Shown: piece by piece, positions 1 through 7,543 of the stretch
How positions within the stretch are numbered: position 1 is the stretch's first letter
How the letters are laid out: each line of letters starts with the position of its first letter
From: Ignavibacteriales bacterium
GTDB taxonomy: Bacteria > Bacteroidota > Ignavibacteria > UBA10030 > SZUA-254
DNA length: 8,033 bases
Direction: 5' to 3'
Assembly (NCBI GenBank): GCA_016207985.1
Contig: JACQYX010000370.1
Location: 1-8,033 of the forward strand
Notes under the pieces: model-generated
Database searches by the model: none
What the model was told of the DNA's origin: nothing
The model's input: the letters and a program-made list of their open reading frames with translations, nothing else
Position numbers and translations under genes: made by a program

Positions 1-2568
1 AAACCGCCTGCTACATTTTTATGGCTTTATCCTGATTCGACGTTAGCGGAAGGCACAAGTAAACAACACATCCGCTGGTGGGGCGAAGACCCTGATGGAA
101 TAATCAAAGGATATCTTTTTGCGTTCGATACGGTCAAGTTTTATGATTCATCCGGAGTCGATACGATCCCGGTCGGCTGGCGATGGAAGAAATCGAATGA
201 TACAATTGTTACTTTTCCACTCTTGAAGAAACGACAAATCTTTTATGTTGCCGTCCGAGCTGTTGACAATACATTCCCGCATGAGATCGATGATAATGCT
301 TTGATACACAATTGGAATTCGACGACATATTGGGATAAAAATGAGAATAATATATTTGACAGCGACGATATCGAGTTTCAATTCCAGACAAATTCATTCG
401 ATAGAACGGCAGCCACACTCGATATGCCCACGCTCAATCAGCCTCCATCGGTTACTTTTGCATTTAATCCTAATAACCCGACTGTAACGATGCAGCAGCC
501 GGAAACAACATTCACTGTTGCAACTTTTGCATGGGAAGGAACCGATCCGGATGGTGATAAAACTATCGCACAATACGAAATTGCACTTAATGATACATCC
601 GACTCTACGCGATGGTTCATAATCCCAAGTAATAAATTAATGATAACATTGGTTGTCCCACGTGAGCGAAGTTTAAACGTAGTGGGTGAAGTTGATGCTG
701 ATTTATACGTCGGCACTTACCTAACACAAAATAAATTACCCGGTGTGATAAAAGGTCTGAAGCTGGATTCTTTAAATATTTTTTATCTTCGCGCTAGAGA
801 TATCGCAGGTGACGCAAGCTCGATTATTGCGATGCCCGACATCGACCAGCCTTCATCCAAAGGGTGGTATGTAAAGAATCCCAGAGGCAAGTTACTCATT
901 ATCAATGATTTCCTTAATAATGTTTCCGGAAATCGAGTAGAAGTTCTATCGTTGTATCAGAAAATATTCCGCAATGGGATCGATGGTAAGTTCGCCGATT
1001 TTGAAGCCATCGACATTGCGCGGGGTTTGACGATTCAAAACAAGAAAGATAACATGGTCGGTGTCATGGTTCCACCATTTATCGATCCGGCATTTCTCTT
1101 TACACTACAATTATTCGATGTTGTCTTTTGGTATACCGATCAAAATCCCAGTCTCGGTGTAGCACAACTTCCTTTATTCTACTATGTTCGAGACGTATCA
1201 CACCGTGGTAAAGTGATTTTCAGTACGATGTTCGAAAACTCAATAGATCCGCGCGGAGCACTTAAGGATTTTGCTCCGATCGACAGCTTATGTTCAATCG
1301 ACTTGTTAACCACAGATCCTTACACGGGCACACGACTTCTTCCGGCATTCGGAGATAATAAAATTAAGCAAGAATATCTTGTGTTACCTGAACAGTCGAG
1401 CAGCTTCCCAGTGCTTAAATTCAACATAAAGACCGATCCAAATGCCGTTCATTCAGTTTATATGAGACCCATCTACCGGCGGGCAGATGCAAGATATATT
1501 TATCATATCCAAGAGGATGTACGTACCGCTCCCGTCCATTACACATATACACCGACTTTAGGAGAATTAAAAACCATTACAAGTATAAGTGGTTCAGCTA
1601 CAACATGTGGTGTTAATGGACTTATCCTCAACTCTTTAGATGGAGGTAGTACTTGGATTAAGCAGAAGAGCGGCACCACGAATACATTGAATGCAACAAA
1701 ATTCATTGATGCATTACATGGATGGATCGTAGGTGATATGGGAACCATTCTTCAAACTAACGACGGAGGTATCAGTTGGAATAATCAATCCGTTCTGACC
1801 TTCGAGAATTTGCTCGCGGTCGATTTTATCTCAGATACCTTTGGATGTGTTGTTGGAACAAAAGGAATTATCATTACAACTTCTAACGGTGGTGTTAAAT
1901 GGGAATCTAAGCTGCTTAAAAGTAAAAGTCAAAAAACCCTTAGAGCTGTTCAATTTTATAATGAAAACACCGGTATAGCGGTTGGCGAGAATATTATTTG
2001 GAGAACATCTAATAGTGGAAATAATTGGGATTCCGTTTATGGAAGTAAAATTTTTAATTCAGTCCGATTTGTGAATGATAGTAAAATATTTGTAGTTGGA
2101 AATAGTGGAACACTCCTACAATCCACAGATTCTGGAATAACATGGACACTTAGATCAGGTCTATCTGGAGATTTGAGATCAATTTACTTTAATGATGAAT
2201 TAAATGGATGGATTTGCGGTAAGTATGGTGGTCTTTATAAAACAGTCCATGGTGGTCAAACGTGGAACACTATTCCATCACCGGGAACAAATGTTACACA
2301 AAATCTCAATGCTGTTTCGTTTATTAATCCCAATGATGGTTGGAGCGTTGGGACAGGAGGTATCATCATACGAACTACGGATGGTGGAGTTAACTGGTAC
2401 ACCCAGCCTCAGGGGAATATTAACATCGGAGTAATTGATGGTACGAACAGTTTTGTATTCATCGGACTTCCATTACATCTATTGAATGGGGATGTAATAT
2501 CTTTCGGGGATGGAACATATTTAGAAACATTCTTTAAGCATGTTCTGCTTGAGGAGTTCGGCTTATGA
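1..2568 (+). CDS. Large modular protein: DPDG Ig-like repeats, split GATase-like domain, seven-repeat propeller (5' partial)
   Basis: The frame is open from the first base, so the start lies upstream; a TTG at 223 is internal. 855 codons are visible. Two Ig/FnIII-like units lie in tandem, each starting with Pro-Pro (codons 2-3 and 148-149) and carrying a DPDG motif (codons 30-33 and 182-185). From about codon 295 a hydrophobic strand (KLLIINDF) and a later strand (FDVVFWYTD) suggest a Rossmann-like, class I glutamine-amidotransferase-like fold; no catalytic Cys/His set is evident. Codons about 520-805 hold seven Ycf48/BNR-type propeller repeats. The last 45 codons (GTNSFVFIGLPLHLL, then LLEEFGL) read like the end of the Rossmann-like domain, implying the propeller is inserted into it. 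No T9SS C-terminal sorting domain is seen. Localisation is probably periplasm or surface, but the N-terminus is missing. The function is unknown; binding or scaffolding is an inference. The stop overlaps the next start, so it is co-translated with the TonB receptor. Confidence 0.93.
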   Translation, partial: KPPATFLWLYPDSTLAEGTSKQHIRWWGEDPDGIIKGYLFAFDTVKFYDSSGVDTIPVGWRWKKSNDTIVTFPLLKKRQIFYVAVRAVDNTFPHEIDDNALIHNWNSTTYWDKNENNIFDSDDIEFQFQTNSFDRTAATLDMPTLNQPPSVTFAFNPNNPTVTMQQPETTFTVATFAWEGTDPDGDKTIAQYEIALNDTSDSTRWFIIPSNKLMITLVVPRERSLNVVGEVDADLYVGTYLTQNKLPGVIKGLKLDSLNIFYLRARDIAGDASSIIAMPDIDQPSSKGWYVKNPRGKLLIINDFLNNVSGNRVEVLSLYQKIFRNGIDGKFADFEAIDIARGLTIQNKKDNMVGVMVPPFIDPAFLFTLQLFDVVFWYTDQNPSLGVAQLPLFYYVRDVSHRGKVIFSTMFENSIDPRGALKDFAPIDSLCSIDLLTTDPYTGTRLLPAFGDNKIKQEYLVLPEQSSSFPVLKFNIKTDPNAVHSVYMRPIYRRADARYIYHIQEDVRTAPVHYTYTPTLGELKTITSISGSATTCGVNGLILNSLDGGSTWIKQKSGTTNTLNATKFIDALHGWIVGDMGTILQTNDGGISWNNQSVLTFENLLAVDFISDTFGCVVGTKGIIITTSNGGVKWESKLLKSKSQKTLRAVQFYNENTGIAVGENIIWRTSNSGNNWDSVYGSKIFNSVRFVNDSKIFVVGNSGTLLQSTDSGITWTLRSGLSGDLRSIYFNDELNGWICGKYGGLYKTVHGGQTWNTIPSPGTNVTQNLNAVSFINPNDGWSVGTGGIIIRTTDGGVNWYTQPQGNINIGVIDGTNSFVFIGLPLHLLNGDVISFGDGTYLETFFKHVLLEEFGL
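1567..2415 (+). repeat. Seven tandem Ycf48/BNR-like beta-propeller repeats (protein level) inside the first gene
   Basis: Seven copies of the pattern G-x-x-G-x-[IL]-x-x-[ST]-x-[DN]-[GS]-G-x-x-W occur, with the first Gly codon at 1609, 1732, 1855, 1984, 2098, 2218 and 2350. The spacing is 114-132 bases (38-44 codons), the usual blade length. Clear examples are GTILQTNDGGISW and GIIIRTTDGGVNW; the fourth copy (GENIIWRTSNSGNNW) is the most degenerate. Seven copies match the closed seven-bladed propeller known for the Ycf48/HCF136 family. Between repeats the recurring phrase FxDxxxGWxVG (for example DALHGWIVG and NPNDGWSVG) marks the preceding strands. The copies have diverged at DNA level, so this is a protein-fold repeat and not a recent DNA duplication. 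Whether it binds a protein partner, as Ycf48 does, is unknown. Confidence 0.88.
2551..2568 (+). promoter_or_regulatory. Ribosome binding site and ATGA stop-start overlap
   Basis: A purine-rich GAGGAG at 2551-2556 sits 8 bases before the ATG at 2565. That ATG shares four bases (ATGA) with the TGA stop of the upstream gene. This is a classic arrangement for translational coupling and fixes the start of the TonB-dependent receptor. It is the only clear Shine-Dalgarno sequence in the window. Confidence 0.8.
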
Positions 2569-5477
2569 TATCGAGGGAATTAAATACTATCGTTCGATTT
2601 GTAATGGTTTTTTTATTTGTGAATGCGTTTAATCTAACAATCGCTTGGACACAATCTTCAACAAAGGGAACGATAACAGGTAAGATTTCTGATGCGAAGA
2701 CGAACGAACCGATGCCGAGTGCGAATGTGACGATAAAAGGGACGTACTACGGAGCAATCAGCGGTATTGACGGGATTTATAGAATTCAAAATGTTAATCC
2801 CGGATCGTACACAATCGAGGTTTCGCTACTTGGATACAAGAGCATGCAATACACCGGATTTAAAGTTATTGCCGGAGAGACATCGACGCTTGATGTAAAA
2901 TTAGAGGAAACCGTTCTTAGTCTTGGGAAAGAGGTTGTAATCATCGGTGAGAAACCGTTGTTTAATATAGAAGAAACTCAAAGTACACGCTCGATAACGA
3001 GTGAAGATATAAAAGTTGCCGCCGTTCAAACGGTAAAAGATGTTGTCTCGATGCAAGCCGGTGTTGTTCAATCGGATAATGAGATACATATACGGGGCGG
3101 ACGTACATACGAAAACTCTTATTTGCTTGATGGAATTTCTGTGCAAGATGCTTTAGGTGGAACAGGTTTCGGTCTTCAACTAAGTCCCTCTGCGATCCAG
3201 GAAGTTGAAGTGATCACAGGTGGATATAATGCAGAGTATGGTCAAGCCACTTCAGGAGTCGTGAATATAACGACGAAAGAAGGTTCTGTTAAATATTCCG
3301 GCTCTGCGGGATATAAACGAGATCATTTTGGATTCAACGACGACTCACGCTCGAATTTTAATACGGACATTTATGAAATGAGTCTGAGCGGTCCTGAGCC
3401 AATTACTACTCATCTTTTGCCGGTTCTTGGGCAGAGTATTCCTGGCAGTGTTAGTTTCTTTGGAACATTTTACGGGAACTTCTCCGATGGTTACACTCGT
3501 TGGGTCGAAAGAATCGTGAATGGAAAACCTGTTGGTTACGATGTCCGTGTACCGAACCAGTTATATTCATCTTTGTTTAATGGCAGTACTTACCTCGCAC
3601 CACGACGGAGTAATAATTGGTCATGGCTGACAAAACTTACGTGGAAGCCTTCGTCGATCATCAAACTCTCCTATGCTTATTCGAGCTCGATCGTTATTGA
3701 TCAAAATTCACAAACCGTTCAGGCAACATTGGAACGCGTAGAGCCAAATCCCGGTTATCAATTCGAGTTTCAAGACATACCCGATAGCTCGAATACTTTC
3801 ACTCAAAGGAATATTCAACATTCCCTCGCATTCACACACACACTTAGTTCCAAGATGTTCTATGAGGTCAAGTTTAGTCGATATACAGCTCATGTTCGAG
3901 GAGATGCGAATGGAAAATCGTATGAATACTATAATGAGCCAAAAGATATAATCACATTGCCTATCTCGTATTACAATCTGGATCGTGATACGATAGGAGT
4001 GATACCGGGTGATGGATTTTATGATATTGGTAATCCGACCAAGTGGCGCGATCACTATTTGAGTGAATACACGATAAAGGGTGATCTTACGAATCATTTC
4101 ACCGAGAAGCATAAATTTAAAACAGGCATAGAGATGCGTTTCCAAAACATGCAAATGATCGATCTCGTTGCTCCGTGGTATAAGCCTCTCGGTATAAATT
4201 ATGACATCTACGAAGTAAGTCCTGCACAGGGGGCATTGTACGCTCAGGATAATATTGTCTTGAAAGGGATGATATTGAACTTCGGCTTGCGATTCGATTA
4301 CTGGTTCCCCGGCAAGTTTGTCGATGAAACATTAGAGCTGCCGTCCGACTCGATAAATGTGTTACCACAGATTCAAGAAGCGTACTTCGATGAAACGTTC
4401 AACTTTTTCGGGCGACGGTGGAAAGCCAGAATCAGTCCACGACTTGGAATATCGCACCCGGTCTCAGATAATCAAACGTTATTTTTCTCTTATGGACATT
4501 TTTCCAAATTACCAAGACCGCAGTTCGTTTACTCAAAATTAGCAAAAACAAGTGCGAAATCTACATTTCAAACAATCGGTAATCCGAATTTGAATCCTGA
4601 AACAACAGTCTCGTATGAATTAGGAGTACGAAATCAACTGAGTGAAAGTTATGTCCTAACTGTAACCGCATATTACAAAGATATTTTTGATTACATTACT
4701 GCCCGCTCAGTTCGGGTATTGACATCAAGATTTTCAAGCGGTTCATACACAACTTACATCAACCAGGATTATAGCAGGGTCCGTGGGTTGGAATTAGAGT
4801 TCAAAGGAAGGTACAGCGATTGGTTAAGGGGAACATTTTCTGGCTCTTATTCTATCGCTACAGGGAAAAGCTCTGCGGCTGACGAAGCGGTATACAATCT
4901 TCAGCTTGGACTTGAAGAGAATATCAAGGAAGTTCCAATGATCTTTGATCGACCGTGGCAGTTCAGTTTGAATCTAAATGTAAATTGCAAGAAAGATCAA
5001 CCTTTCTTCGGTTTTGGAAAAGGAATCTTGGATGATTATAATCTTTTCCTGAGGTTTTTCTATCAATCAGGGAAACGATACACAAAACAGCTTCTCTATG
5101 GCTACGATCCAAACATGTTATCGACATACTTTATCGATACACTCGGACGACCGTTATATATTCCAGATTATAAGAATCCTTATTCCGAGATCGCAGATGA
5201 TTGGTTTTTTATTGATTTAAATTTTGAAAAATATTTCGATATCGGAATTGGAAAGCTCGCAATCGGACTTGAGATTCAGAATTTGTTGAACAATCAAAAT
5301 TCTCAAATCATCAATCCGATCACAGGTCATGCATACGAATATGGGGATCGCACAGTTCAATCTGTTAATGATACACAATATCCCGATTTATCGTATCCGG
5401 TGTCGCCGTATCCCTACAACCCGGCACGATACTCAACTCCACGAACTTATCGACTTGGGATAGAATTCAGATTTTAA
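2565..5477 (+). CDS. TonB-dependent outer-membrane receptor with carboxypeptidase-regulatory-like N-terminal domain
   Basis: A 970-residue protein. Residues 1 to about 29 form a signal peptide (Arg near the N-terminus, hydrophobic VRFVMVFLFVNAF, cleavage probably near A27-Q30). Residues about 35-115 are a carboxypeptidase D regulatory-like domain (GTITGKISDAKTNEPMPSAN; later GIDGIYRIQNVNPGSYTIEV), typical of FCB-group receptors. A TonB-box-like segment, KEVVIIGEKP, lies near residues 122-131. The plug follows to about residue 240, with IHIRGGR near 174-180, YLLDGISV, EVEVITGGYNAEYGQATSG and NITTKEG. The rest is a 22-strand-type barrel rich in aromatic and polar alternation, ending in YRLGIEFRF; the terminal Phe is the expected barrel-assembly signal. 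The length and order fit an intact receptor. It would import (or help export) a bulky substrate using TonB energy; the substrate cannot be inferred. The start is supported by GAGGAG and the ATGA overlap; the stop is 2 bases before the next ATG. Confidence 0.95.
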   Translation: MISRELNTIVRFVMVFLFVNAFNLTIAWTQSSTKGTITGKISDAKTNEPMPSANVTIKGTYYGAISGIDGIYRIQNVNPGSYTIEVSLLGYKSMQYTGFKVIAGETSTLDVKLEETVLSLGKEVVIIGEKPLFNIEETQSTRSITSEDIKVAAVQTVKDVVSMQAGVVQSDNEIHIRGGRTYENSYLLDGISVQDALGGTGFGLQLSPSAIQEVEVITGGYNAEYGQATSGVVNITTKEGSVKYSGSAGYKRDHFGFNDDSRSNFNTDIYEMSLSGPEPITTHLLPVLGQSIPGSVSFFGTFYGNFSDGYTRWVERIVNGKPVGYDVRVPNQLYSSLFNGSTYLAPRRSNNWSWLTKLTWKPSSIIKLSYAYSSSIVIDQNSQTVQATLERVEPNPGYQFEFQDIPDSSNTFTQRNIQHSLAFTHTLSSKMFYEVKFSRYTAHVRGDANGKSYEYYNEPKDIITLPISYYNLDRDTIGVIPGDGFYDIGNPTKWRDHYLSEYTIKGDLTNHFTEKHKFKTGIEMRFQNMQMIDLVAPWYKPLGINYDIYEVSPAQGALYAQDNIVLKGMILNFGLRFDYWFPGKFVDETLELPSDSINVLPQIQEAYFDETFNFFGRRWKARISPRLGISHPVSDNQTLFFSYGHFSKLPRPQFVYSKLAKTSAKSTFQTIGNPNLNPETTVSYELGVRNQLSESYVLTVTAYYKDIFDYITARSVRVLTSRFSSGSYTTYINQDYSRVRGLELEFKGRYSDWLRGTFSGSYSIATGKSSAADEAVYNLQLGLEENIKEVPMIFDRPWQFSLNLNVNCKKDQPFFGFGKGILDDYNLFLRFFYQSGKRYTKQLLYGYDPNMLSTYFIDTLGRPLYIPDYKNPYSEIADDWFFIDLNFEKYFDIGIGKLAIGLEIQNLLNNQNSQIINPITGHAYEYGDRTVQSVNDTQYPDLSYPVSPYPYNPARYSTPRTYRLGIEFRF

Positions 5478-5479
5478 TT

Positions 5480-6217
5480 ATGGAACGATTTCGACAAATT
5501 GAATTTATTCTTCTAACGTTTGTATTTACTACTTTCGCTCACAGTCAATTGATCCCGAATCTTGGCGGGCAGCGCGCCGGGATATCGGCTTTTCAATTTT
5601 TAAAGATTGGCGTCGGTGCTCGCGGTGTCGGGATGGGAGAAACCTTCGTTGCAGTCGCGAATGATGTTTCTGCTTTATATTGGAATCCTGCCGGTCTAAC
5701 TCAGTTTTCTGAGAATCAATTCATTTTTGCACATACTGAATATGTTGTAGACCTAAAGCATGAATTTTTTGGAACGGTATACCATCTTTCTCCAAGCGAC
5801 GCTATTGGAGCTTCGATGACTTCGCTTTATACCGATCCGATGGAAATTACGACCGAGACTCAGCCGTTCGGTACGGGGAGATATTTTAAATTCGGTGATC
5901 TTGCACTTGGATTATCTTACAGTCGCAAGATGACGGATCAGTTCAGCTTCGGAGTTACGATCCGATATGTTGAAGAAACACTCGTCATGATTAAAATGCG
6001 CGGAACAATGGTCGACTTAGGGACTTACTATTGGACAGGACTTGGCTCAGCCCGGTTTGCAGTCGTCATCTCGAATTTTGGCGGTGATGTCTCACCTTCA
6101 GGTGAAGTAACGTTATACGATGGTACGAAGGTCGGATCGTTCCAATCATTTTCACCACCGACACAGTTCAAGATCGGTTTCGCGATGGAAGAGATAATTC
6201 CAGTTCCAACGATCTGA
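5480..6217 (+). CDS. PorV/PorQ-family outer-membrane protein, prematurely terminated
   Basis: 245 codons starting two bases after the receptor stop. Residues 1-22 are a signal peptide (hydrophobic FILLTFVFTTFA, then AHS before Q23). The family signature is strong: FLKIGVGARGVGMGETFVAVANDVSALYWNPAGL, spread over residues about 41-73, is the conserved N-terminal region of PorV/PorQ (UPF0164-like) barrel proteins. In type IX secretion PorV works with the outer-membrane machinery; in Ignavibacteria-type genomes related proteins often sit next to TonB receptors without a known role. Family members usually have about 300-350 residues and end in an aromatic residue. This frame instead stops after EEIIPVPTI, without a barrel C-terminus. 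The expected C-terminal strands are readable in another frame to 6336. The gene is therefore frameshifted in this sequence, through mutation or sequencing/assembly error. No strong Shine-Dalgarno precedes the ATG; coupling to the receptor is likely. Confidence 0.88.
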   Translation: MERFRQIEFILLTFVFTTFAHSQLIPNLGGQRAGISAFQFLKIGVGARGVGMGETFVAVANDVSALYWNPAGLTQFSENQFIFAHTEYVVDLKHEFFGTVYHLSPSDAIGASMTSLYTDPMEITTETQPFGTGRYFKFGDLALGLSYSRKMTDQFSFGVTIRYVEETLVMIKMRGTMVDLGTYYWTGLGSARFAVVISNFGGDVSPSGEVTLYDGTKVGSFQSFSPPTQFKIGFAMEEIIPVPTI

Positions 6218-6336
6218 CGCTGGGTATCGGTGTTTCGGCGCCTGTACTAACGGGTACTGTTGATGTCGATTATGCTTATGCGAACTTCAATTTACTCGGT
6301 AGTGTCCATAGAATATCGGTAAACATATCTTATTAA
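6184..6336 (+). pseudogene. Out-of-frame C-terminal remnant of the PorV/PorQ-like gene
   Basis: In the frame one base back from the upstream gene (open 6103-6336), the sequence from about 6195 reads NSSSNDLTLGIGVSAP, then VDVDYAYANFNLLGSVHR, ending ISVNISY and TAA. The pattern DYAY...LG..HR...S followed by a terminal aromatic residue is the usual last two strands of PorV/PorQ proteins. Its stop lies one base before the next ATG, matching the tight spacing of the neighbouring junctions, whereas the premature stop at 6217 leaves a 120-base gap. This tail therefore belonged to the preceding gene. Even if the frame is joined, the total is only about 285 residues, shorter than I expect for the family, so a piece just upstream of this tail also appears to be missing. 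Confidence 0.75.
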
Positions 6337-6337
6337 C

Positions 6338-7522
6338 ATGAAAAACTGGCTTATAAAATATAATTATATATTACTCGGTTTGTTTTTAATATTTGCCGGA
6401 TGCGAAACGAAGATCACTCCACCAGACGAAGGTCAGCAATCGACTACTGTTGGAGATACGAGTTATGTTGAGATATTCCCGCCCTGGGGATTACCTGGTG
6501 GACCGAGAGCGATCCTCATCGGTAACGATCAGCTTATCTACGTTGCAGATTATGAAAACAATAAAGTGTACATGATGGATGCAAGTGGAACGATTCTGAA
6601 AAGTAGAACCGTTCCACATCCGATCTCGCTTGCACAGAATTCGAAATTAGACTTGTACGTCGGAGCTGAAACTATCGCACCGAACGGTGTGGATACTATC
6701 GGTGCTATTTACCGTATCTCGCTCGTTAGATGGGATACGACATATGTTTCCGGAATTCAAATCGATACTTTACTCAGCGATACCACTTATATATTGAGGG
6801 ATACTTCTTATTTCTATTATCATGATCTCGAAATTGCTCACATACGAAATGTGTATCAGGAACCTGCACGTCCTCAGCGTAGATTTCCCGGAATCGGTAT
6901 TTTACCGGGGAATGGCTTTCTTGTTGCCCGCACAGGAAATGATAACAGCAGTTTCGTTGATCCTGATGCACGAGTTCTTAAGTTTAATAATCAAGATATT
7001 CTTGAAACTCCGTTGGGCGATCTCGTTACTCGTTCTACCGGCGGTACGGCGATAACAGACATAAGAGACCTTACGGGTATAATGATATTTCCTTCAAGCA
7101 GCGATTTTATCTTAACACAAAACAGCAGCCAAGATGCATATGGGGCGATATGGATGGTATATTATGAATCTGTTGATTTCCGCGGCTGGCTTCCTAAATT
7201 CGATCCGTCCAGAACCGATCAGAGAGGAATCGATTTTGTGAAACCAAATCGTTTCATTAATGCCACGGCGGCAGCATACGATAAAAGGCGAAGGGAAATA
7301 TTTATCGTTGATTCGGAATTAGATAGTGTGGTTAAGTTCAATCGAAACGGTCAATTCAGATCGGAATCTTTTGGTAAATTGAAAACTTCATCGGAGCGAT
7401 TACCCGGATTAAATAATCCCCACGGTATCGCATACTCTAACGACTGTACTCTATACATAGCCGATACAGGAAACAAAGTTATACGTCGATTCAGATTATC
7501 AACACAAACTCAATGTAATTAA
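6338..7522 (+). CDS. Lipoprotein with NHL-like beta-propeller repeats
   Basis: 394 residues. The N-terminus is a lipoprotein signal: Lys-rich start, hydrophobic YILLGLFLIF, then AGC with the lipidated Cys at residue 22, so the mature protein is membrane-anchored. At least three NHL-like blade signatures are visible: LIYVADYENNKVYMMDASG (about 66-84), EIFIVDSELDSVVKFNRNG (about 320-338) and TLYIADTGNKVIRRFRL (about 371-387). The middle is more diverged and contains a Thr/Tyr-rich stretch with recurring DTTY/DTSY motifs (about residues 131-158). Blades at both ends suggest a circular propeller, probably six-bladed, although the middle blades are not obvious. Such lipoproteins usually serve as binding or scaffold proteins; no enzyme motif is seen. 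It follows the PorV-like gene, one base after that gene's probable original stop, and has no clear Shine-Dalgarno, which fits coupled translation. The partner or ligand is unknown. Confidence 0.88.
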   Translation: MKNWLIKYNYILLGLFLIFAGCETKITPPDEGQQSTTVGDTSYVEIFPPWGLPGGPRAILIGNDQLIYVADYENNKVYMMDASGTILKSRTVPHPISLAQNSKLDLYVGAETIAPNGVDTIGAIYRISLVRWDTTYVSGIQIDTLLSDTTYILRDTSYFYYHDLEIAHIRNVYQEPARPQRRFPGIGILPGNGFLVARTGNDNSSFVDPDARVLKFNNQDILETPLGDLVTRSTGGTAITDIRDLTGIMIFPSSSDFILTQNSSQDAYGAIWMVYYESVDFRGWLPKFDPSRTDQRGIDFVKPNRFINATAAAYDKRRREIFIVDSELDSVVKFNRNGQFRSESFGKLKTSSERLPGLNNPHGIAYSNDCTLYIADTGNKVIRRFRLSTQTQCN

Positions 7523-7543
7523 TAACATTAACTGGGTAATCTC

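Noticed and set aside
223..225. TTG as a possible start of the first gene
   Set aside because: The same frame is open back to base 1 and encodes a clear DPDG Ig-like unit before this codon, so the TTG is an internal Leu.
438..716. 92-codon minus-strand open frame in the first gene
   Set aside because: Fully antisense to the DPDG and linker region, with no ribosome binding site or recognisable motif.
3832..3843. Short CA dinucleotide run
   Set aside because: Only about six CA units, in frame within coding sequence for Thr-His residues; not a meaningful microsatellite.
3708..4154. 148-codon open frame on the minus strand inside the TonB receptor
   Set aside because: It lies wholly within a strongly supported receptor gene, and its translation (Ile/Arg/Cys-rich, no domain) has no recognisable family and looks like an antisense shadow.
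6186..6217. Programmed ribosomal frameshift to reach the PorV-like C-terminus
   Set aside because: No slippery heptamer of the X-XXY-YYZ type, and no clear stem-loop or pseudoknot, is visible. The apparent loss of residues also points to a deletion instead of recoding.
7523..7543. Terminator or promoter between the lipoprotein and the DUF1028 gene
   Set aside because: Only 21 A+T-rich bases with no inverted repeat or T-tract; too short to support a separate transcription unit.
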